Shown here piece after piece: positions 32,961 through 42,103 of a stretch of DNA of 64,000 nt. Each line of letters opens with the position of its first letter. Within the stretch, counting starts at the first letter, position 1. This DNA is from Beijerinckiaceae bacterium (GTDB lineage Bacteria; Pseudomonadota; Alphaproteobacteria; Rhizobiales; Beijerinckiaceae), in contig JAPZSB010000002.1 in assembly GCA_027531565.1 (NCBI GenBank), positions 310,001-374,000 on the forward strand, read 5' to 3'. The translations under genes were made by a program, and so were the position numbers. The notes beneath the pieces were generated by a model. The model ran no database searches, was not told the DNA's origin, and was given only the letters and a program-made list of their open reading frames with translations.

Positions 32961-32989
32961 TTGTTCGTTTATTCGAACGATATTATCCT
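32961..32989 (+). promoter_or_regulatory. metX: Candidate metX promoter with inverted repeat
   Basis: TTGTTC and TATCCT with a 17-base spacer lie 60 bases before metX in an unusually AT-rich patch. The spacer start and first box contain an inverted repeat, GTTCG and CGAAC separated by 6 bases, which could be an operator. Regulator unknown. No SAM riboswitch pattern was recognised in the leader. Confidence 0.4.
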
Positions 32990-33049
32990 TTAAACAGGAA
33001 TGGTCCGGAAAATCGAATTCTCCGGCGGCGGGAGCAGGACAGAACGCGC

Positions 33050-34213
33050 ATGAACCAGCGCCACCATGAAGCGGATGACCCGCATTCCCTCGTCCTGCGC
33101 CTTGCCGCGGACGAGCCGCTGGTGCTCGAATCCGGGGCCAGCCTCGCGCCGGTGCAGATCGCCTACCAGACCTATGGCACGCTCAATGCCGCCCGGACGA
33201 ATGCCATCCTGATCTGCCATGCGCTGACGGGCGACCAGCATGTCGCCAATGTCCACCCCGTCACCGGCAAGGCCGGCTGGTGGATTTCCATGGTCGGCCC
33301 GGGCAAACCGATCGATACCGACCGGTTCTTCGTCATCTGCTCGAACGTGATCGGCGGCTGCATGGGCTCGTCCGGCCCGGCCTCGACCGATCCGAAGACC
33401 GGCGAGGCCTTCGCCACCGCCTTTCCCGTGCTGACCATCTCCGACATGGTGCGGGCGCAGGCGCGGCTGATCGACCATCTCGGCATCGAGACGCTGCTCG
33501 CCGTGGTCGGCGGCTCGATGGGCGGGATGCAGGTGCTGGCCTGGGCGTCGCTTTTCCCTGGCCGCGTGTTCGCGGCGATGCCGATCGCTTCGGCTGCCAA
33601 GCATTCGGCGCAGAACATTGCCTTCCACGAGGTGGGCCGGCAGGCGGTGATGGCCGATCCGGAATGGCGGCGCGGCCGCTACCAGCAGGAGGGCGCACGC
33701 CCGGTCAAGGGCCTCGCCGTCGCGCGGATGGCGGCCCATATCACCTATCTCTCCGAGCCGGCCCTGCAGCGGAAATTCGGCCGCAAGCTGCAGGATCGCG
33801 AGGCGCCGACCTTCTCCTTCGATGCGGATTTCCAGGTCGAATCCTACCTGCGCCATCAGGGGATCTCGTTTGTCGAGCGCTTCGACGCGAATTCCTATCT
33901 CTACCTGACCCGGGCGATGGATTATTTCGACCTCGCGGCCGATAATGGCGGCTCGCTCGGCGCCGCCTTCCGCAACACGCGGACGCGGTTCTGTCTCGTC
34001 TCCTTCACCTCGGACTGGCTGTTCCCGACCACCGACAGCCGGCAGATCGTGCATGCGCTCAACGCCGCCGGGGCCTCGGTCTCGTTCGTCGAGATCGAGA
34101 GCGACAAGGGCCATGACGCCTTCCTGCTCGAGGAGCCCAATCTCTTCGCGACGACGCGCGGCTTCCTCAACGCGGCCGCGACCGCACGCGGCATTCCCGG
34201 AGGCGCGGCATGA
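33050..34213 (+). CDS. metX: Homoserine O-acetyltransferase MetX
   Basis: A 387-residue alpha/beta hydrolase-fold enzyme acylating homoserine at the start of methionine synthesis. The nucleophile is S156 in [19 protein letters not shown] gives the Asp and KGHDAFLLE the His of the triad. The N-terminal [17 protein letters not shown] matches the family. MetX-type enzymes can use acetyl- or succinyl-CoA, so acyl specificity is not settled here. It is coupled to metW by an ATGA overlap, the usual alphaproteobacterial arrangement. Confidence 0.95.
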   Translation: MNQRHHEADDPHSLVLRLAADEPLVLESGASLAPVQIAYQTYGTLNAARTNAILICHALTGDQHVANVHPVTGKAGWWISMVGPGKPIDTDRFFVICSNVIGGCMGSSGPASTDPKTGEAFATAFPVLTISDMVRAQARLIDHLGIETLLAVVGGSMGGMQVLAWASLFPGRVFAAMPIASAAKHSAQNIAFHEVGRQAVMADPEWRRGRYQQEGARPVKGLAVARMAAHITYLSEPALQRKFGRKLQDREAPTFSFDADFQVESYLRHQGISFVERFDANSYLYLTRAMDYFDLAADNGGSLGAAFRNTRTRFCLVSFTSDWLFPTTDSRQIVHALNAAGASVSFVEIESDKGHDAFLLEEPNLFATTRGFLNAAATARGIPGGAA

Positions 34214-34836
34214 GCAGCGAAGCCCTGCGTTCCGATTACCGCCTCGTTTCCGAGATGGTCCGGCCCGGCACGCGGGTGCTGGATGTCGGCTGCGGCGATG
34301 GCGAGTTGCTGGCCTTCCTCGCGCAGCACAAGCAGGTCGATGCGCGCGGCATCGAGATCTCGCGCGGGGGTGTCGCGGCCTGCGTTGCCAAGGGGCTGGC
34401 GGTGATCCAGGGCGATGCCGATACCGACCTTGCCGATTACCCGGATGATTGCTTCGACTACGTGATCCTGTCGCAGACGATCCAGGCGACGCGCAACCCG
34501 AAGATCGTGCTCGAGCAGATGCTCCGGATCGGGCGGAACGCCATCGTCTCCTTCCCGAATTTCGGGCATTGGCGCATCCGCACCCATCTGATGTTCAACG
34601 GCCGCATGCCGGTGACGGAAAACCTGCCCGACACCTGGTACAACACGCCGAATATCCATTTCTGCACGATCCGCGATTTCGTCGCGCTGGCCGATGAGCT
34701 GCAGGCGCGGATTGTCCGGGCGGATGCGCTCGATGCCGCCGGCAAGCCGGTGGGCGTGAAGATGCCGTGGTGGTTCTGGAACATGATGGGCGAACAGGGG
34801 ATCTTCTGGCTCGCCCGGCAGGGCGACCGGACCTAG
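34210..34836 (+). CDS. metW: Methionine biosynthesis protein MetW
   Basis: A 208-residue protein with a class I methyltransferase fold. The SAM loop [12 protein letters not shown] is at about 23-34. Family signatures are [44 protein letters not shown] and [12 protein letters not shown]. MetW is thought to work with MetX rather than as a proven methyltransferase; the paired genes support that. Its stop faces a convergent methyltransferase 7 bases away. Confidence 0.94.
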   Translation: MSSEALRSDYRLVSEMVRPGTRVLDVGCGDGELLAFLAQHKQVDARGIEISRGGVAACVAKGLAVIQGDADTDLADYPDDCFDYVILSQTIQATRNPKIVLEQMLRIGRNAIVSFPNFGHWRIRTHLMFNGRMPVTENLPDTWYNTPNIHFCTIRDFVALADELQARIVRADALDAAGKPVGVKMPWWFWNMMGEQGIFWLARQGDRT

Positions 34837-34843
34837 CCCCGTT

Positions 34844-35587
34844 TCATCCCCTGCCCGCCGCCGTGCCACCGCTGGGCACGAGGATCGGCTGGAGCAGCCC
34901 GCGCACCCGCGCGGCCCGCCCGGAAAGGGCGGGGCGATAGACCTGCTTGGTCGCCTCGACAAGATAGACCCCGCCGAAGGGCAGCGGCAGGCTGGCGCCC
35001 AGCCGCTCCCACGCGAGCGCCGTGCGCAGGAAGAAGCCGCGCGGAATCGGCGGCACGAACAGGGCCTCGTCCCAATGGGTCGGCGTGAACAGGGCTTGGC
35101 GCAGCAATTCGGTCACCTGCCGCTTCGAGAAGGGCTGGCCATGGCCGAAGGGCGTGGTGTCGACGCGGGCCCAGGGGCCGCGGCGATTCGGCACCACCAG
35201 CATGACATGGCCGCCCGGGGCGAGGATCCGCCAGATCTCGCCCATCAGCGCGGCGGGATCATCCGAGGTTTCCAGCGCATGGATCATCAGCACGCGGTCC
35301 ACCACCTGGTCGCGCAGGGGCAGGTCGGTGCCCTCGACAAGGCTGACCGCCGAGAGCTGGCCCGGCGGCCAGGCGATGATGCCCTGCCGGGCGGGCATGA
35401 AAGCAATGGTGCGTTCGGTGCCGGTGCGGAGCGTATCGAGATAGGGTGTCGCATAGCCGAGCCCGAGCAGGGCCAGCCCGGAAAGATCCTCCCAGCGCTG
35501 CCGGATCCCGCGCAGCACCATATCCCGCGCAACCCCGCCGAGCGGGCTGCCGTAGAAGGATTTCAGATCGACGACATCAAGTTGCAT
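34844..35587 (-). CDS. Class I SAM-dependent methyltransferase
   Basis: A 247-residue protein starting MQLDVVDLKSFYGSPLGGVA. LALLGLGYATPYLD replaces the classical glycine-rich loop. VDRVLMIHALETSDDPAALM and LAPGGHVMLVVPNRRGPWAR match methyltransferase strands 4 and 5. Similar proteins sit next to gloB across Hyphomicrobiales, but the substrate is unknown. The loop is somewhat degenerate. It is divergent from gloB, sharing a 91-base intergenic region. Confidence 0.8.
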   Translation of the reverse strand: MQLDVVDLKSFYGSPLGGVARDMVLRGIRQRWEDLSGLALLGLGYATPYLDTLRTGTERTIAFMPARQGIIAWPPGQLSAVSLVEGTDLPLRDQVVDRVLMIHALETSDDPAALMGEIWRILAPGGHVMLVVPNRRGPWARVDTTPFGHGQPFSKRQVTELLRQALFTPTHWDEALFVPPIPRGFFLRTALAWERLGASLPLPFGGVYLVEATKQVYRPALSGRAARVRGLLQPILVPSGGTAAGRG

Positions 35588-35678
35588 GGTTACGGATGGT
35601 TTATGCTATCAGGAGACGCTGCTGCATCGCCCAAGCATTGCCAGAGCGCGGCGGGGCTGTCGATGAGGGATTGGACGC

Positions 35679-36398
35679 GTGGATATCGAACTGTTTCTGT
35701 GCCGGTCGGACAATTACGGCGTCCTGATCCGTGACCCTGCCACGGGCAAGGTCGCGGCGATCGACGCCCCGGATGCCGGCGCGATCGAGGCCGCGCTGAA
35801 GCGGCGGGGCTGGACGCTCGATCTGATCCTCGTCACGCACCAGCATGCCGACCATATCGAGGGCATCCCCGCGCTCGTCGCCACGCATGGCGCCATGGTG
35901 ATCGCCCCGGTGCTGGCACGCGAGGCGGTGCCGCAGGCCTATCGCTATGTCGGCGAGGGCGATGCGGTCGAGGTCGGTGCGCTGAAGGCGGCGGTCTGGC
36001 ATGTGCCCGGCCATTGCGAGGACCATATCGCCTATCATTTTGCGGGGGCGGGCGTGTTCTTTGCCGGCGATGTGCTCTTTGCCATGGGCTGCGGACGGGT
36101 GATCAGTTCGACCATCGAGAAGCTGCATGCCTCGGTGATGCGCATCGCGGCCCTGCCGGAGGAGACGCGCGTCTATTGCGGCCACGAATACACGCTCTCC
36201 AATGCCCGTTTCTGCGCCCATGTCGCGCCGGCCGACGAGGCGATTGCCGCACGGCTGGCCCGGATCGAGGCCCAGCGCGCGGCAGGGGAATTCACACTGC
36301 CGACGACGATCGGTGCGGAACGGGCGACGAACCTGTTCGTCCGGGCGAAGGACCTCGCGGAATTCTCGGCCCTGCGCGATGCCAAGAACCGGTTCTGA
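35679..36398 (+). CDS. gloB: Hydroxyacylglutathione hydrolase (glyoxalase II)
   Basis: A 239-residue metallo-beta-lactamase-fold enzyme that hydrolyses S-lactoylglutathione in methylglyoxal detoxification. The binuclear metal motif THQHADH is at residues 53-59. WHVPGHCEDHIAYHF, FAGDVLFAMGCGR and VYCGHEYTLSNARF supply further ligands and the glutathione site. The final DKxxFR element appears weakly as DAKNRF. The start is GTG. The cupin gene follows after 10 bases. Confidence 0.93.
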   Translation: MDIELFLCRSDNYGVLIRDPATGKVAAIDAPDAGAIEAALKRRGWTLDLILVTHQHADHIEGIPALVATHGAMVIAPVLAREAVPQAYRYVGEGDAVEVGALKAAVWHVPGHCEDHIAYHFAGAGVFFAGDVLFAMGCGRVISSTIEKLHASVMRIAALPEETRVYCGHEYTLSNARFCAHVAPADEAIAARLARIEAQRAAGEFTLPTTIGAERATNLFVRAKDLAEFSALRDAKNRF

Positions 36399-36408
36399 GA
36401 TACAGGGC

Positions 36409-36891
36409 ATGGCCATGGAGATGACGGCGTCCCTGTCGACCGCGTTGCCGGCGCGCGAGATCATCGCCCGGCTCGGACTGCAGCCCCATCCGGAAGGCGG
36501 GCATTTCCGCGAGACCTTCCGCGATCCCGAGGCCGATGCCGCCGGGCGGTCGGTGGGGACGGCGATCTATTACCTGCTCGAGGCGGGGGAAGTGTCGGAA
36601 TGGCACCGCGTCGATGCGGCCGAGATCTGGCATTACTATGCCGGCGCGCCGATGGTCATCACCATCAGCCCGAACGGCCATGATGCCATGGCGCAGCATC
36701 TCGGCCCGGTGCTGGAAGCCGGCCAGCGGCCGCAGATCATCGTGCCGAAAGGCCATTGGCAGAGCGCGACCTCCCTCGGGGCGTGGACGCTGGTCGGCTG
36801 CACCGTCGCGCCGGGCTTCACCTTCGACGGGTTCGAGATGGCCCCGCCGGACTGGCGCCCCGTGCCGCGCAAGCCGGGAGGCCGGGCATGA
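36409..36891 (+). CDS. DUF985 cupin-domain protein
   Basis: A 160-residue single-domain cupin of the DUF985 family. HPEGGHFRETFRDP and GTAIYYLLEAGEVSEWHRVD, with the barrel metal/His region HRVDAAEIWHYYAGAPM, and VPKGHWQSA are diagnostic. The function is not established; related structures look like sugar or small-molecule isomerases. It starts 10 bases after gloB, and its stop overlaps the ATG of the next gene, so gloB, cupin and GNAT form an operon. Confidence 0.85.
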   Translation: MAMEMTASLSTALPAREIIARLGLQPHPEGGHFRETFRDPEADAAGRSVGTAIYYLLEAGEVSEWHRVDAAEIWHYYAGAPMVITISPNGHDAMAQHLGPVLEAGQRPQIIVPKGHWQSATSLGAWTLVGCTVAPGFTFDGFEMAPPDWRPVPRKPGGRA

Positions 36892-37646
36892 GCGCAGCCC
36901 TGTTCGGCGGCCTCGGCGATGTGCAGGCCTGCGAGGAGCGTCTGATCAATTGCTGGCCGAGCCACCAGACCGTGCTGGTCGGGGACTGGCTCTGCCGCTT
37001 CGCCGGCGGCTATTCCGGCCGCGCGAATTCGGCCTGCTGCGTCAAGCCGGCCAGCAATCTCGATTCCGAGACGCTGCGGCATATCGAGTGCCTCTACAAT
37101 GCGGCCGGGCTTCCGCCCTCGATCCGGCTCTCGCCGCTGGTCCGCCCCGCCGTGATGCGGATGCTGGAACAGGATGGCTATGCGGCCGAGGACGGCTCGA
37201 TCGGCATGATCGGCGAGGCGCGGGCCGGGGAGATTCCGGCCGGCCTCAGGCTCGATACGCTGCCGGGGCCTGACTGGCTCGAAGGCGCATGCCGCTGGCA
37301 GATCGGGGCGAAGCGCGATGTGGCCGCCCTGCAGGGCATTGTCAGCAATATCCGCGTGCCGACCCGCTTCGCCACCCTGTTCGAGGGCGGCGAGCCTGTC
37401 GGCTATGCCCTTGTCTCGGTGGATCGCGGCATGGCGGAATTCGGTTCGGTCATGGTCGATCCGGAAAAGCGCGGGAAGGGCCATGGCCGCCGGCTGGTGG
37501 CCGGCATCATCGCCTGGGCGCATCAGGCCGGCGCGAAGCGGATGTTCCTGCAGGTCGCCAGCGAGAACGCGGTTGCGCAGGGGCTCTATGGCTCGCTCGG
37601 TTTCGTGCCGGTCTATTCGGCCGCCTACTGGCGCCGCAAGCGCTGA
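36888..37646 (+). CDS. GNAT-family N-acetyltransferase
   Basis: A 252-residue acetyltransferase. The N-terminal half (WPSHQTVLVGDWLCRFAGG, ANSACCVKP) resembles the degenerate GNAT repeat found in double-domain enzymes. The C-terminal half has the acetyl-CoA loop VDPEKRGKGHGRRLVAGII and ASENAVAQGLYGSLGF. The pattern of a leading WP..W..L..GW block recalls amino-acid or polyamine acetylating members, but the substrate is open. It overlaps the cupin gene by four bases and is convergent with the EamA gene 6 bases away. Confidence 0.85.
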   Translation: MSAALFGGLGDVQACEERLINCWPSHQTVLVGDWLCRFAGGYSGRANSACCVKPASNLDSETLRHIECLYNAAGLPPSIRLSPLVRPAVMRMLEQDGYAAEDGSIGMIGEARAGEIPAGLRLDTLPGPDWLEGACRWQIGAKRDVAALQGIVSNIRVPTRFATLFEGGEPVGYALVSVDRGMAEFGSVMVDPEKRGKGHGRRLVAGIIAWAHQAGAKRMFLQVASENAVAQGLYGSLGFVPVYSAAYWRRKR

Positions 37647-37652
37647 ACCGGT

Positions 37653-38507
37653 TCAGCGGGGCCGGGCGATCACGGCGCCGCCGACGATGAGCAGGCAGGC
37701 GAGGGCCAGCGGCCAGCCGGCTTCCGCCCGGCCTGCCACGACCAGCGCGAGGGTCGAGATGACCGGCGCGGCATAGGAGGCGGTGCCGAGAAACCGGATA
37801 TCGCCCTTCTTCATCCCGATATCCCAGAGGAAGAACGCCGCGCCGACCGGGCCGAGCCCGAGCGCGAGGATCGCCAGCCAGGTCCCCGCGCCCTGCGGCA
37901 GGCCGGCGGGTTCGAGCGCGAGATGGGCGAGGGTGGCGAGCAACGCCGTCACGAGGCAATTGCCGACCACGGCTTCCGTCGGCACGTCGGCAAAGCGGCG
38001 CGAGAGCACGGAATAGCCGGCCCAGAGGAAGGCGCAGGCGAGGGCGAGTCCATAGCCGAACCACGGAATGGACGCGCCGGCGCCGATCCCGCCTTTGGCA
38101 AGGGCCAGCAGCACGACGCCGGCAAAGCCGGCAGCCGCGCCGAAAACCGGGCGCAGGCCCAGTTTCTCGCCCGGCAGCAGGCCGGAGAACAGCACGATCA
38201 GCAGCGGCCAGAGATAGGCGATGAGGCTTGCCTCCGCCGGCGGCGCGGATTTCAGCGCGGCGAAATAGACCGCGTGATAGCCGAAGAGCCCACCGACGCC
38301 GAGCGCCCAGGCGCCCGCCGGCTGCCGCAGCCGGCCGAGCTGTCCGCGCAGGACCAGCACCAGGAGGCCGAGGCCGCCGCCGATCGCGAAGGTGAGCGCG
38401 GTCAGCAGGAAGGGCGGCACGCCGGCGGTCGAGGCGGTCAGCAGGGCGAGCAGGCCCCAGAGCAGGATGGCGCCGAGGCCGGCAAGGGTGGGGAGGGAGA
38501 GCGACAT
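37653..38507 (-). CDS. EamA-family transporter, YddG-like
   Basis: A 284-residue DMT exporter with about ten helices. The opening block LAGLGAILLWGLLALLTAST, then PPFLLTALTFAIGGGLGLL, resembles the YddG aromatic amino acid exporter group. FGYHAVYFAALKSAPPAEAS and YLWPLLIVLFSGLLPGEKL are typical of that group. Substrate inferred only by likeness. The ATG at MSLSLPT is chosen because similarity begins there, although the frame is open for 100 more codons. Confidence 0.85.
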   Translation of the reverse strand: MSLSLPTLAGLGAILLWGLLALLTASTAGVPPFLLTALTFAIGGGLGLLVLVLRGQLGRLRQPAGAWALGVGGLFGYHAVYFAALKSAPPAEASLIAYLWPLLIVLFSGLLPGEKLGLRPVFGAAAGFAGVVLLALAKGGIGAGASIPWFGYGLALACAFLWAGYSVLSRRFADVPTEAVVGNCLVTALLATLAHLALEPAGLPQGAGTWLAILALGLGPVGAAFFLWDIGMKKGDIRFLGTASYAAPVISTLALVVAGRAEAGWPLALACLLIVGGAVIARPR

Positions 38508-39022
38508 GGCCGCAGGGGATACGCGCCCCGCCCCGGTCTGAAAAGCCCGCGGCGACAGAAAATGTCGCGAGGCCGTGCGCCCGGCTCCGGTCCGATGGGA
38601 AAACGCGTGTCCGATCAATGGCCTGCCCAGCCATGCAGCAATCGCCGGGCCCGTGTTGTCCCCGCTATTCCGGAATGGCCTAGACTGCCTGCATCGCCGT
38701 GGGATCGGGGCCGGATCCGGACCGTCCTTCCCCGTGGCGAACGGCGGGGGAAGCCGCGAGTTCTCGCAGCCCCCGCCGGAACGGGGTTCCGCACGGAGCC
38801 GGGCCGGCCGCACGCCGACCCACCCCTTTCATCCTCGCTGCCGGATCTGTTCCGGCGGAACCCCGGCTTCCTTCCCGAACCGCGCGGCGCAAGCCGGCGC
38901 GGCTTCCGGCGTTGGGGGAGAGCAACCTCAGGTAGAAAATACGGCGCGGTTGACCGGTTGCCGAACCGCGCGGTCCGCGGCAGGATTCACCCGGGCCTCG
39001 ACCAGACCGGGAGGAAGCGGGA
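38508..39022. other. Intergenic stretch without a supported gene
   Basis: These 515 bases lie between divergent genes. Several frames are open on both strands, but their translations are rich in Arg, Pro, Gly and Ser, begin without ribosome binding sites and show no family resemblance. The one clear structure is an 8-bp inverted repeat (GCGCGGTT and AACCGCGC, 12-base loop, 38944-38971) about 50 bases before the alkyltransferase-like gene. It could be an operator or RNA hairpin. No RNA gene was recognised. Confidence 0.5.
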
Positions 39023-39493
39023 ATGGCGAAATCGGCGATCGCGCAGTTGCAGCAGGCGCGCCATCCCAAGCGGGTGGAATCCCTGCCCGAGGGCGCGCGC
39101 CATTGGGGCCCGCCCGGCGCCTCGATGATCGTCTCCACCCCGAGCGAGGTTGATTCGATCCTGCGGCAGGTGCCGGCGGGCCGGGTCACGACGCTTGACG
39201 ATATCCGGCAATGCCTCGCCCGGCGGCATGGCACCACCATCGCCTGCCCGGTCTCGACCGCGATCTTCATCGGCATCGCAGCGCGCGCGGCGATGGAAAT
39301 GCGGGAACTCGGCGCCGAGGCGGTCACGCCGTTCTGGCGGGCGCTCCGTTCGGATGGTTCGCTCAACCCGAAATATCCGGGCGGAATCCGGCTTCAGGCG
39401 GCATTCCTCGAAGCGGAGGGGCACCGGATCGGGCAGAAGGGCAAGAACAGCTTCGTGATGGACCACGAGGCCGTGCTCGCCGATCTGGCCTGA
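39023..39493 (+). CDS. Alkyltransferase-like protein (MGMT family, no acceptor Cys)
   Basis: A 156-residue protein of the MGMT/Atl fold. VPAGRVTTLDDIRQCLA matches the helix-turn-helix entry, and RSDGSLNPKYPGG matches the loop after the active site. At the position of PCHR the protein has PFWR (residues 103-106), so the alkyl-accepting Cys is a Phe. Atl proteins bind O6-alkylguanine and hand it to nucleotide excision repair without catalysis; that is the likely role. C75 in TIACPVST is a family cysteine of unknown purpose. It stands alone. Confidence 0.8.
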   Translation: MAKSAIAQLQQARHPKRVESLPEGARHWGPPGASMIVSTPSEVDSILRQVPAGRVTTLDDIRQCLARRHGTTIACPVSTAIFIGIAARAAMEMRELGAEAVTPFWRALRSDGSLNPKYPGGIRLQAAFLEAEGHRIGQKGKNSFVMDHEAVLADLA

Positions 39494-39506
39494 GCGTCGG
39501 TGCCGG

Positions 39507-39561
39507 CCCCTCACCCGCCGACGCCGCGCGCCGTCGACCTCTCCCCGCGGGGGAGAGGCGG
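39507..39561. repeat. Palindromic intergenic repeat, copy A
   Basis: A 55-base unit beginning CCCCTCACCCGCC. It contains a short hairpin (GACG/CGTC) and a second one with perfect 9-bp arms CCTCTCCCC and GGGGAGAGG around a 3-base loop. The same unit occurs in opposite orientation in the phaR/EAL intergenic region. It may terminate transcription from both convergent genes here. Confidence 0.75.
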
Positions 39562-39586
39562 GAGCCGGGCTGGAGGGCCAGGCCCC

Positions 39587-40312
39587 TCAGCTCATCAGCT
39601 GGCCGCCATTGGCCGAAAGCGTGGAGCCGGTGATGAAACCGGCCTCGTCGGCGGCGAGGAATACCACCGCGCGGGCGATTTCCTCCGGCTCGCCGAGGCG
39701 GCCGACCGGGATCTGCGGCAGGATCGCCTTCTCGAGCACGCCCGGATCGATGGCACGCACCATCTCGGTGGCGATGTAGCCGGGGCAGATGGCGTTGACG
39801 GTGATGCCGGCCCGGGCGCCTTCCTGGGCGAGGGCCTTGACGAAGCCGATATCGCCGGCCTTCGCGGCGGAATAATTCACCTGGCCCATCTGCCCCTTCT
39901 GGCCGTTGACCGAGGAAATGCAGATCACCCGGCCGAACTTGCGGGCGCGCATGCCCTCCCAGACCGGGCGGGTCATGTTGAACAGCGAATTGAGGTTGGT
40001 GTTGATGACGCCGTACCACTGGTCCTTCGTCATCTTGTGGAACATGCCGTCCTTGGTGATGCCGGCATTGTTGACCAGCACGTCGATCGGGCCGAGTTCG
40101 GCCTCGACCTTCGCCACGCCGGCGGCGCAGGCATCGAAATCGGAGACATCCCATTTGTAGGTCGGGATGCCGGTTTCCTTCGTGAAGGCCGCCGCGGCAT
40201 CGTCATTGCCGGCATAGCTGGCCGCAACCTTGTATCCCGCCGCCTTGAGGGCCTTCGAGATGGCCGCGCCGATCCCGCGCGAACCCCCCGTAACCAATGC
40301 TACCCGTGCCAT
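39587..40312 (-). CDS. phbB: Acetoacetyl-CoA reductase PhbB
   Basis: A 241-residue short-chain dehydrogenase that reduces acetoacetyl-CoA to (R)-3-hydroxybutyryl-CoA with NADPH for polyhydroxybutyrate synthesis. TGGSRGIG is at 8-15, NNAG at 81-84, catalytic S134, Y147 and K151 (NYSAAKAG), and PGYIATEMV after. The match to PhbB rather than FabG rests on KMTKDQWYGVINTNLNSLFN and on neighbours phbA and phaR. A GAGGAGGA site precedes the ATG. Confidence 0.94.
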   Translation of the reverse strand: MARVALVTGGSRGIGAAISKALKAAGYKVAASYAGNDDAAAAFTKETGIPTYKWDVSDFDACAAGVAKVEAELGPIDVLVNNAGITKDGMFHKMTKDQWYGVINTNLNSLFNMTRPVWEGMRARKFGRVICISSVNGQKGQMGQVNYSAAKAGDIGFVKALAQEGARAGITVNAICPGYIATEMVRAIDPGVLEKAILPQIPVGRLGEPEEIARAVVFLAADEAGFITGSTLSANGGQLMS

Positions 40313-40473
40313 GATGTTCCTCCTCGAACGCTGCGGCTTCTCTCCGCCGCCGGCTCTTCGTGTCCGGATGGCGGATGGTTGGTGCGGCGGGCAGGCCGGC
40401 CCTCACGGGAAGCCCCTCGCCGATGAGAAGGGCGGGGTTGCCCCCGCCCGGTTAACCTCGCCGGATCTCCGGC

Positions 40474-40689
40474 CTATTCGGATTTCAGGTCGAGATCCGG
40501 CGAATAGCCACCGGCCCTGACCTTGATGATCGCCTGACCGGCAATGACCTGCTTGCGCGCGTCATCGTAGGTCAGGCTGGGGCTGCCATGCAATTGCCAG
40601 CCCCGGCTGAGCGCTTCGCTGACGCGGTGACAGAAACTCGCGTCATCCGGCCCGGTCAGGAAGCGATACAGCGTTGTCGTCTTTTCCAT
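40474..40689 (-). CDS. DUF1737 small protein
   Basis: A 71-residue protein matching DUF1737: LYRFLTGPDDASFCHRVSEA, LSRGWQLHGSPSLTYD and GQAIIKV. Members are short beta-alpha proteins of unknown role, often near fatty-acid or PHB genes. It lies between phbA and phbB in the same direction (25 bases behind phbA, 161 before phbB) and has an AGGAG site. It is probably cotranscribed and may bind an acyl-CoA enzyme; that is speculation. Confidence 0.85.
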   Translation of the reverse strand: MEKTTTLYRFLTGPDDASFCHRVSEALSRGWQLHGSPSLTYDDARKQVIAGQAIIKVRAGGYSPDLDLKSE

Positions 40690-40714
40690 TCAATCTCCTG
40701 AAAAATATATCCAA

Positions 40715-41890
40715 TCAACGTTCGACGCACATGGCGACGCCCATGCCGCCGCCGATGCAGAGGGTCGCGAGGCCCTTCTTCGCCCCGCGGCGCTGCATTT
40801 CGAAAAGCAGGGTGTTGAGGATGCGGGCACCCGAGGCGCCGATCGGATGGCCGATGGCGATCGCGCCGCCATTGACGTTCACGATGGCCGGATCCCAGCC
40901 CATATCCTTGTTGACGGCGAGGGCCTGCGCCGCGAAGGCCTCGTTGGCCTCGACGAGGTCGAGATCGGAGACCTTCCAGCCGGCCTTTTCCAGCGCCCGG
41001 CGGGATGCCGGGATCGGGCCCGTGCCCATGATGGCCGGGTCGACGCCGCAGGTCGCCCAGGAGACGATCCGCGCCATCGGGGTGATGCCGCGGCGGGCGG
41101 CCTCGTCCTCGCTCATCAGCACGGCGGCGGCGGCGCCGTCATTGATGCCGGAGGCGTTGCCGGCGGTGACGGTGCCATCCTTCGAGAAGGCCGGCTTCAG
41201 CTTGGCCATGCCGTCCAGCGTGGCGCCGTGGCGGGGATATTCATCGGCCTCGACCACGATGTCGCCCTTGCGGGTCTTCACCGTGACGGCGACGATCTCG
41301 TCCTTGAACTTGCCGGCCTTCTGGGCGGCCTCGGCCTTGTTCTGCGAGGCGACGGCGAAGGCGTCCTGCTCGTCGCGCGTGAGCTGCCACTTCGCGGCGA
41401 CATTCTCGGCCGTGGTGCCCATATGGTAGCCGTGGAAGGCATCGAGCAGCCCGTCCTTCAGCATCGAATCGAGCATCTTCATGTCGCCCATCTTGGTGCC
41501 GGCGCGGAGATAGGAGACATGCGGCGAGAGCGTCATCGATTCCTGGCCGCCGGCCACGATGATGCGCGCATCGCCATTGGCGATCTGCTGCATGCCGATC
41601 GCCACGGTGCGCAGGCCCGAGCCGCAGAGCTGGTTCAGCGCCCAGGCCGTCTTTTCCTGGGGAATGCCGGCGGCCATCGCCGCCTGGCGGGCCGGGTTCT
41701 GGCCCTGGCCGGCCGAGAGCACCTGGCCGAGAATCACCTCGTCGACTTCCTCGCCGGCAACCTTCGCGCGGTCGAGCGCGCCCTTGATGGCGAGAGCACC
41801 GAGCTGGTGCGCGGGCATTTCCGCGAAGGCGCCGTTGAAGGACCCGACCGGGGTCCGGGCCGCGCTGGCGATGACAATCGATTTCGACAT
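40715..41890 (-). CDS. phbA: Acetyl-CoA acetyltransferase (beta-ketothiolase) PhbA
   Basis: A 391-residue biosynthetic thiolase condensing two acetyl-CoA to acetoacetyl-CoA. The acyl-accepting Cys is C89 in [11 protein letters not shown], the catalytic His lies in [13 protein letters not shown], and the second Cys is C378 in CIGGGMG. The ATG at [15 protein letters not shown] is supported by GGTGAGGAG. It heads the phbA-DUF1737-phbB operon and is divergent from phaR. Confidence 0.96.
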   Translation of the reverse strand: MSKSIVIASAARTPVGSFNGAFAEMPAHQLGALAIKGALDRAKVAGEEVDEVILGQVLSAGQGQNPARQAAMAAGIPQEKTAWALNQLCGSGLRTVAIGMQQIANGDARIIVAGGQESMTLSPHVSYLRAGTKMGDMKMLDSMLKDGLLDAFHGYHMGTTAENVAAKWQLTRDEQDAFAVASQNKAEAAQKAGKFKDEIVAVTVKTRKGDIVVEADEYPRHGATLDGMAKLKPAFSKDGTVTAGNASGINDGAAAAVLMSEDEAARRGITPMARIVSWATCGVDPAIMGTGPIPASRRALEKAGWKVSDLDLVEANEAFAAQALAVNKDMGWDPAIVNVNGGAIAIGHPIGASGARILNTLLFEMQRRGAKKGLATLCIGGGMGVAMCVER

Positions 41891-42103
41891 AAGGCTCTCC
41901 TCACCTGGTTCCGGCCCGGCCTGTTTGCCGTGCACCGGGCTTAACCGTTCCCTCTATCAGACTTGCCAAGAAACTATCGTCAAGCCAGAAACAAGAGTAA
42001 GAAGGGCATACGATGGTTGCGTTTGCGTGATAGGTGCCGCCCGGGTCCCTATGTTCGCAGGGCGAGCGCGTGGCGTGGCGCAGAACCGGCACAGGGAGAC
42101 GGC

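Noticed and set aside
32963-32978. LexA box at GTTCG-N6-CGAAC
   Set aside because: The alphaproteobacterial LexA site is a direct repeat GTTC-N7-GTTC; this is an inverted repeat ahead of a biosynthetic gene.
32900-33049. SAM-II riboswitch ahead of metX
   Set aside because: Expected in this class, but I could not find its conserved pseudoknot sequence by eye. Left for a covariance search.
38575-39153. Possible 192-residue protein overlapping the alkyltransferase-like gene
   Set aside because: No ribosome binding site, Arg/Gly/Pro/Ser bias, and its end overlaps a recognised gene in another frame.
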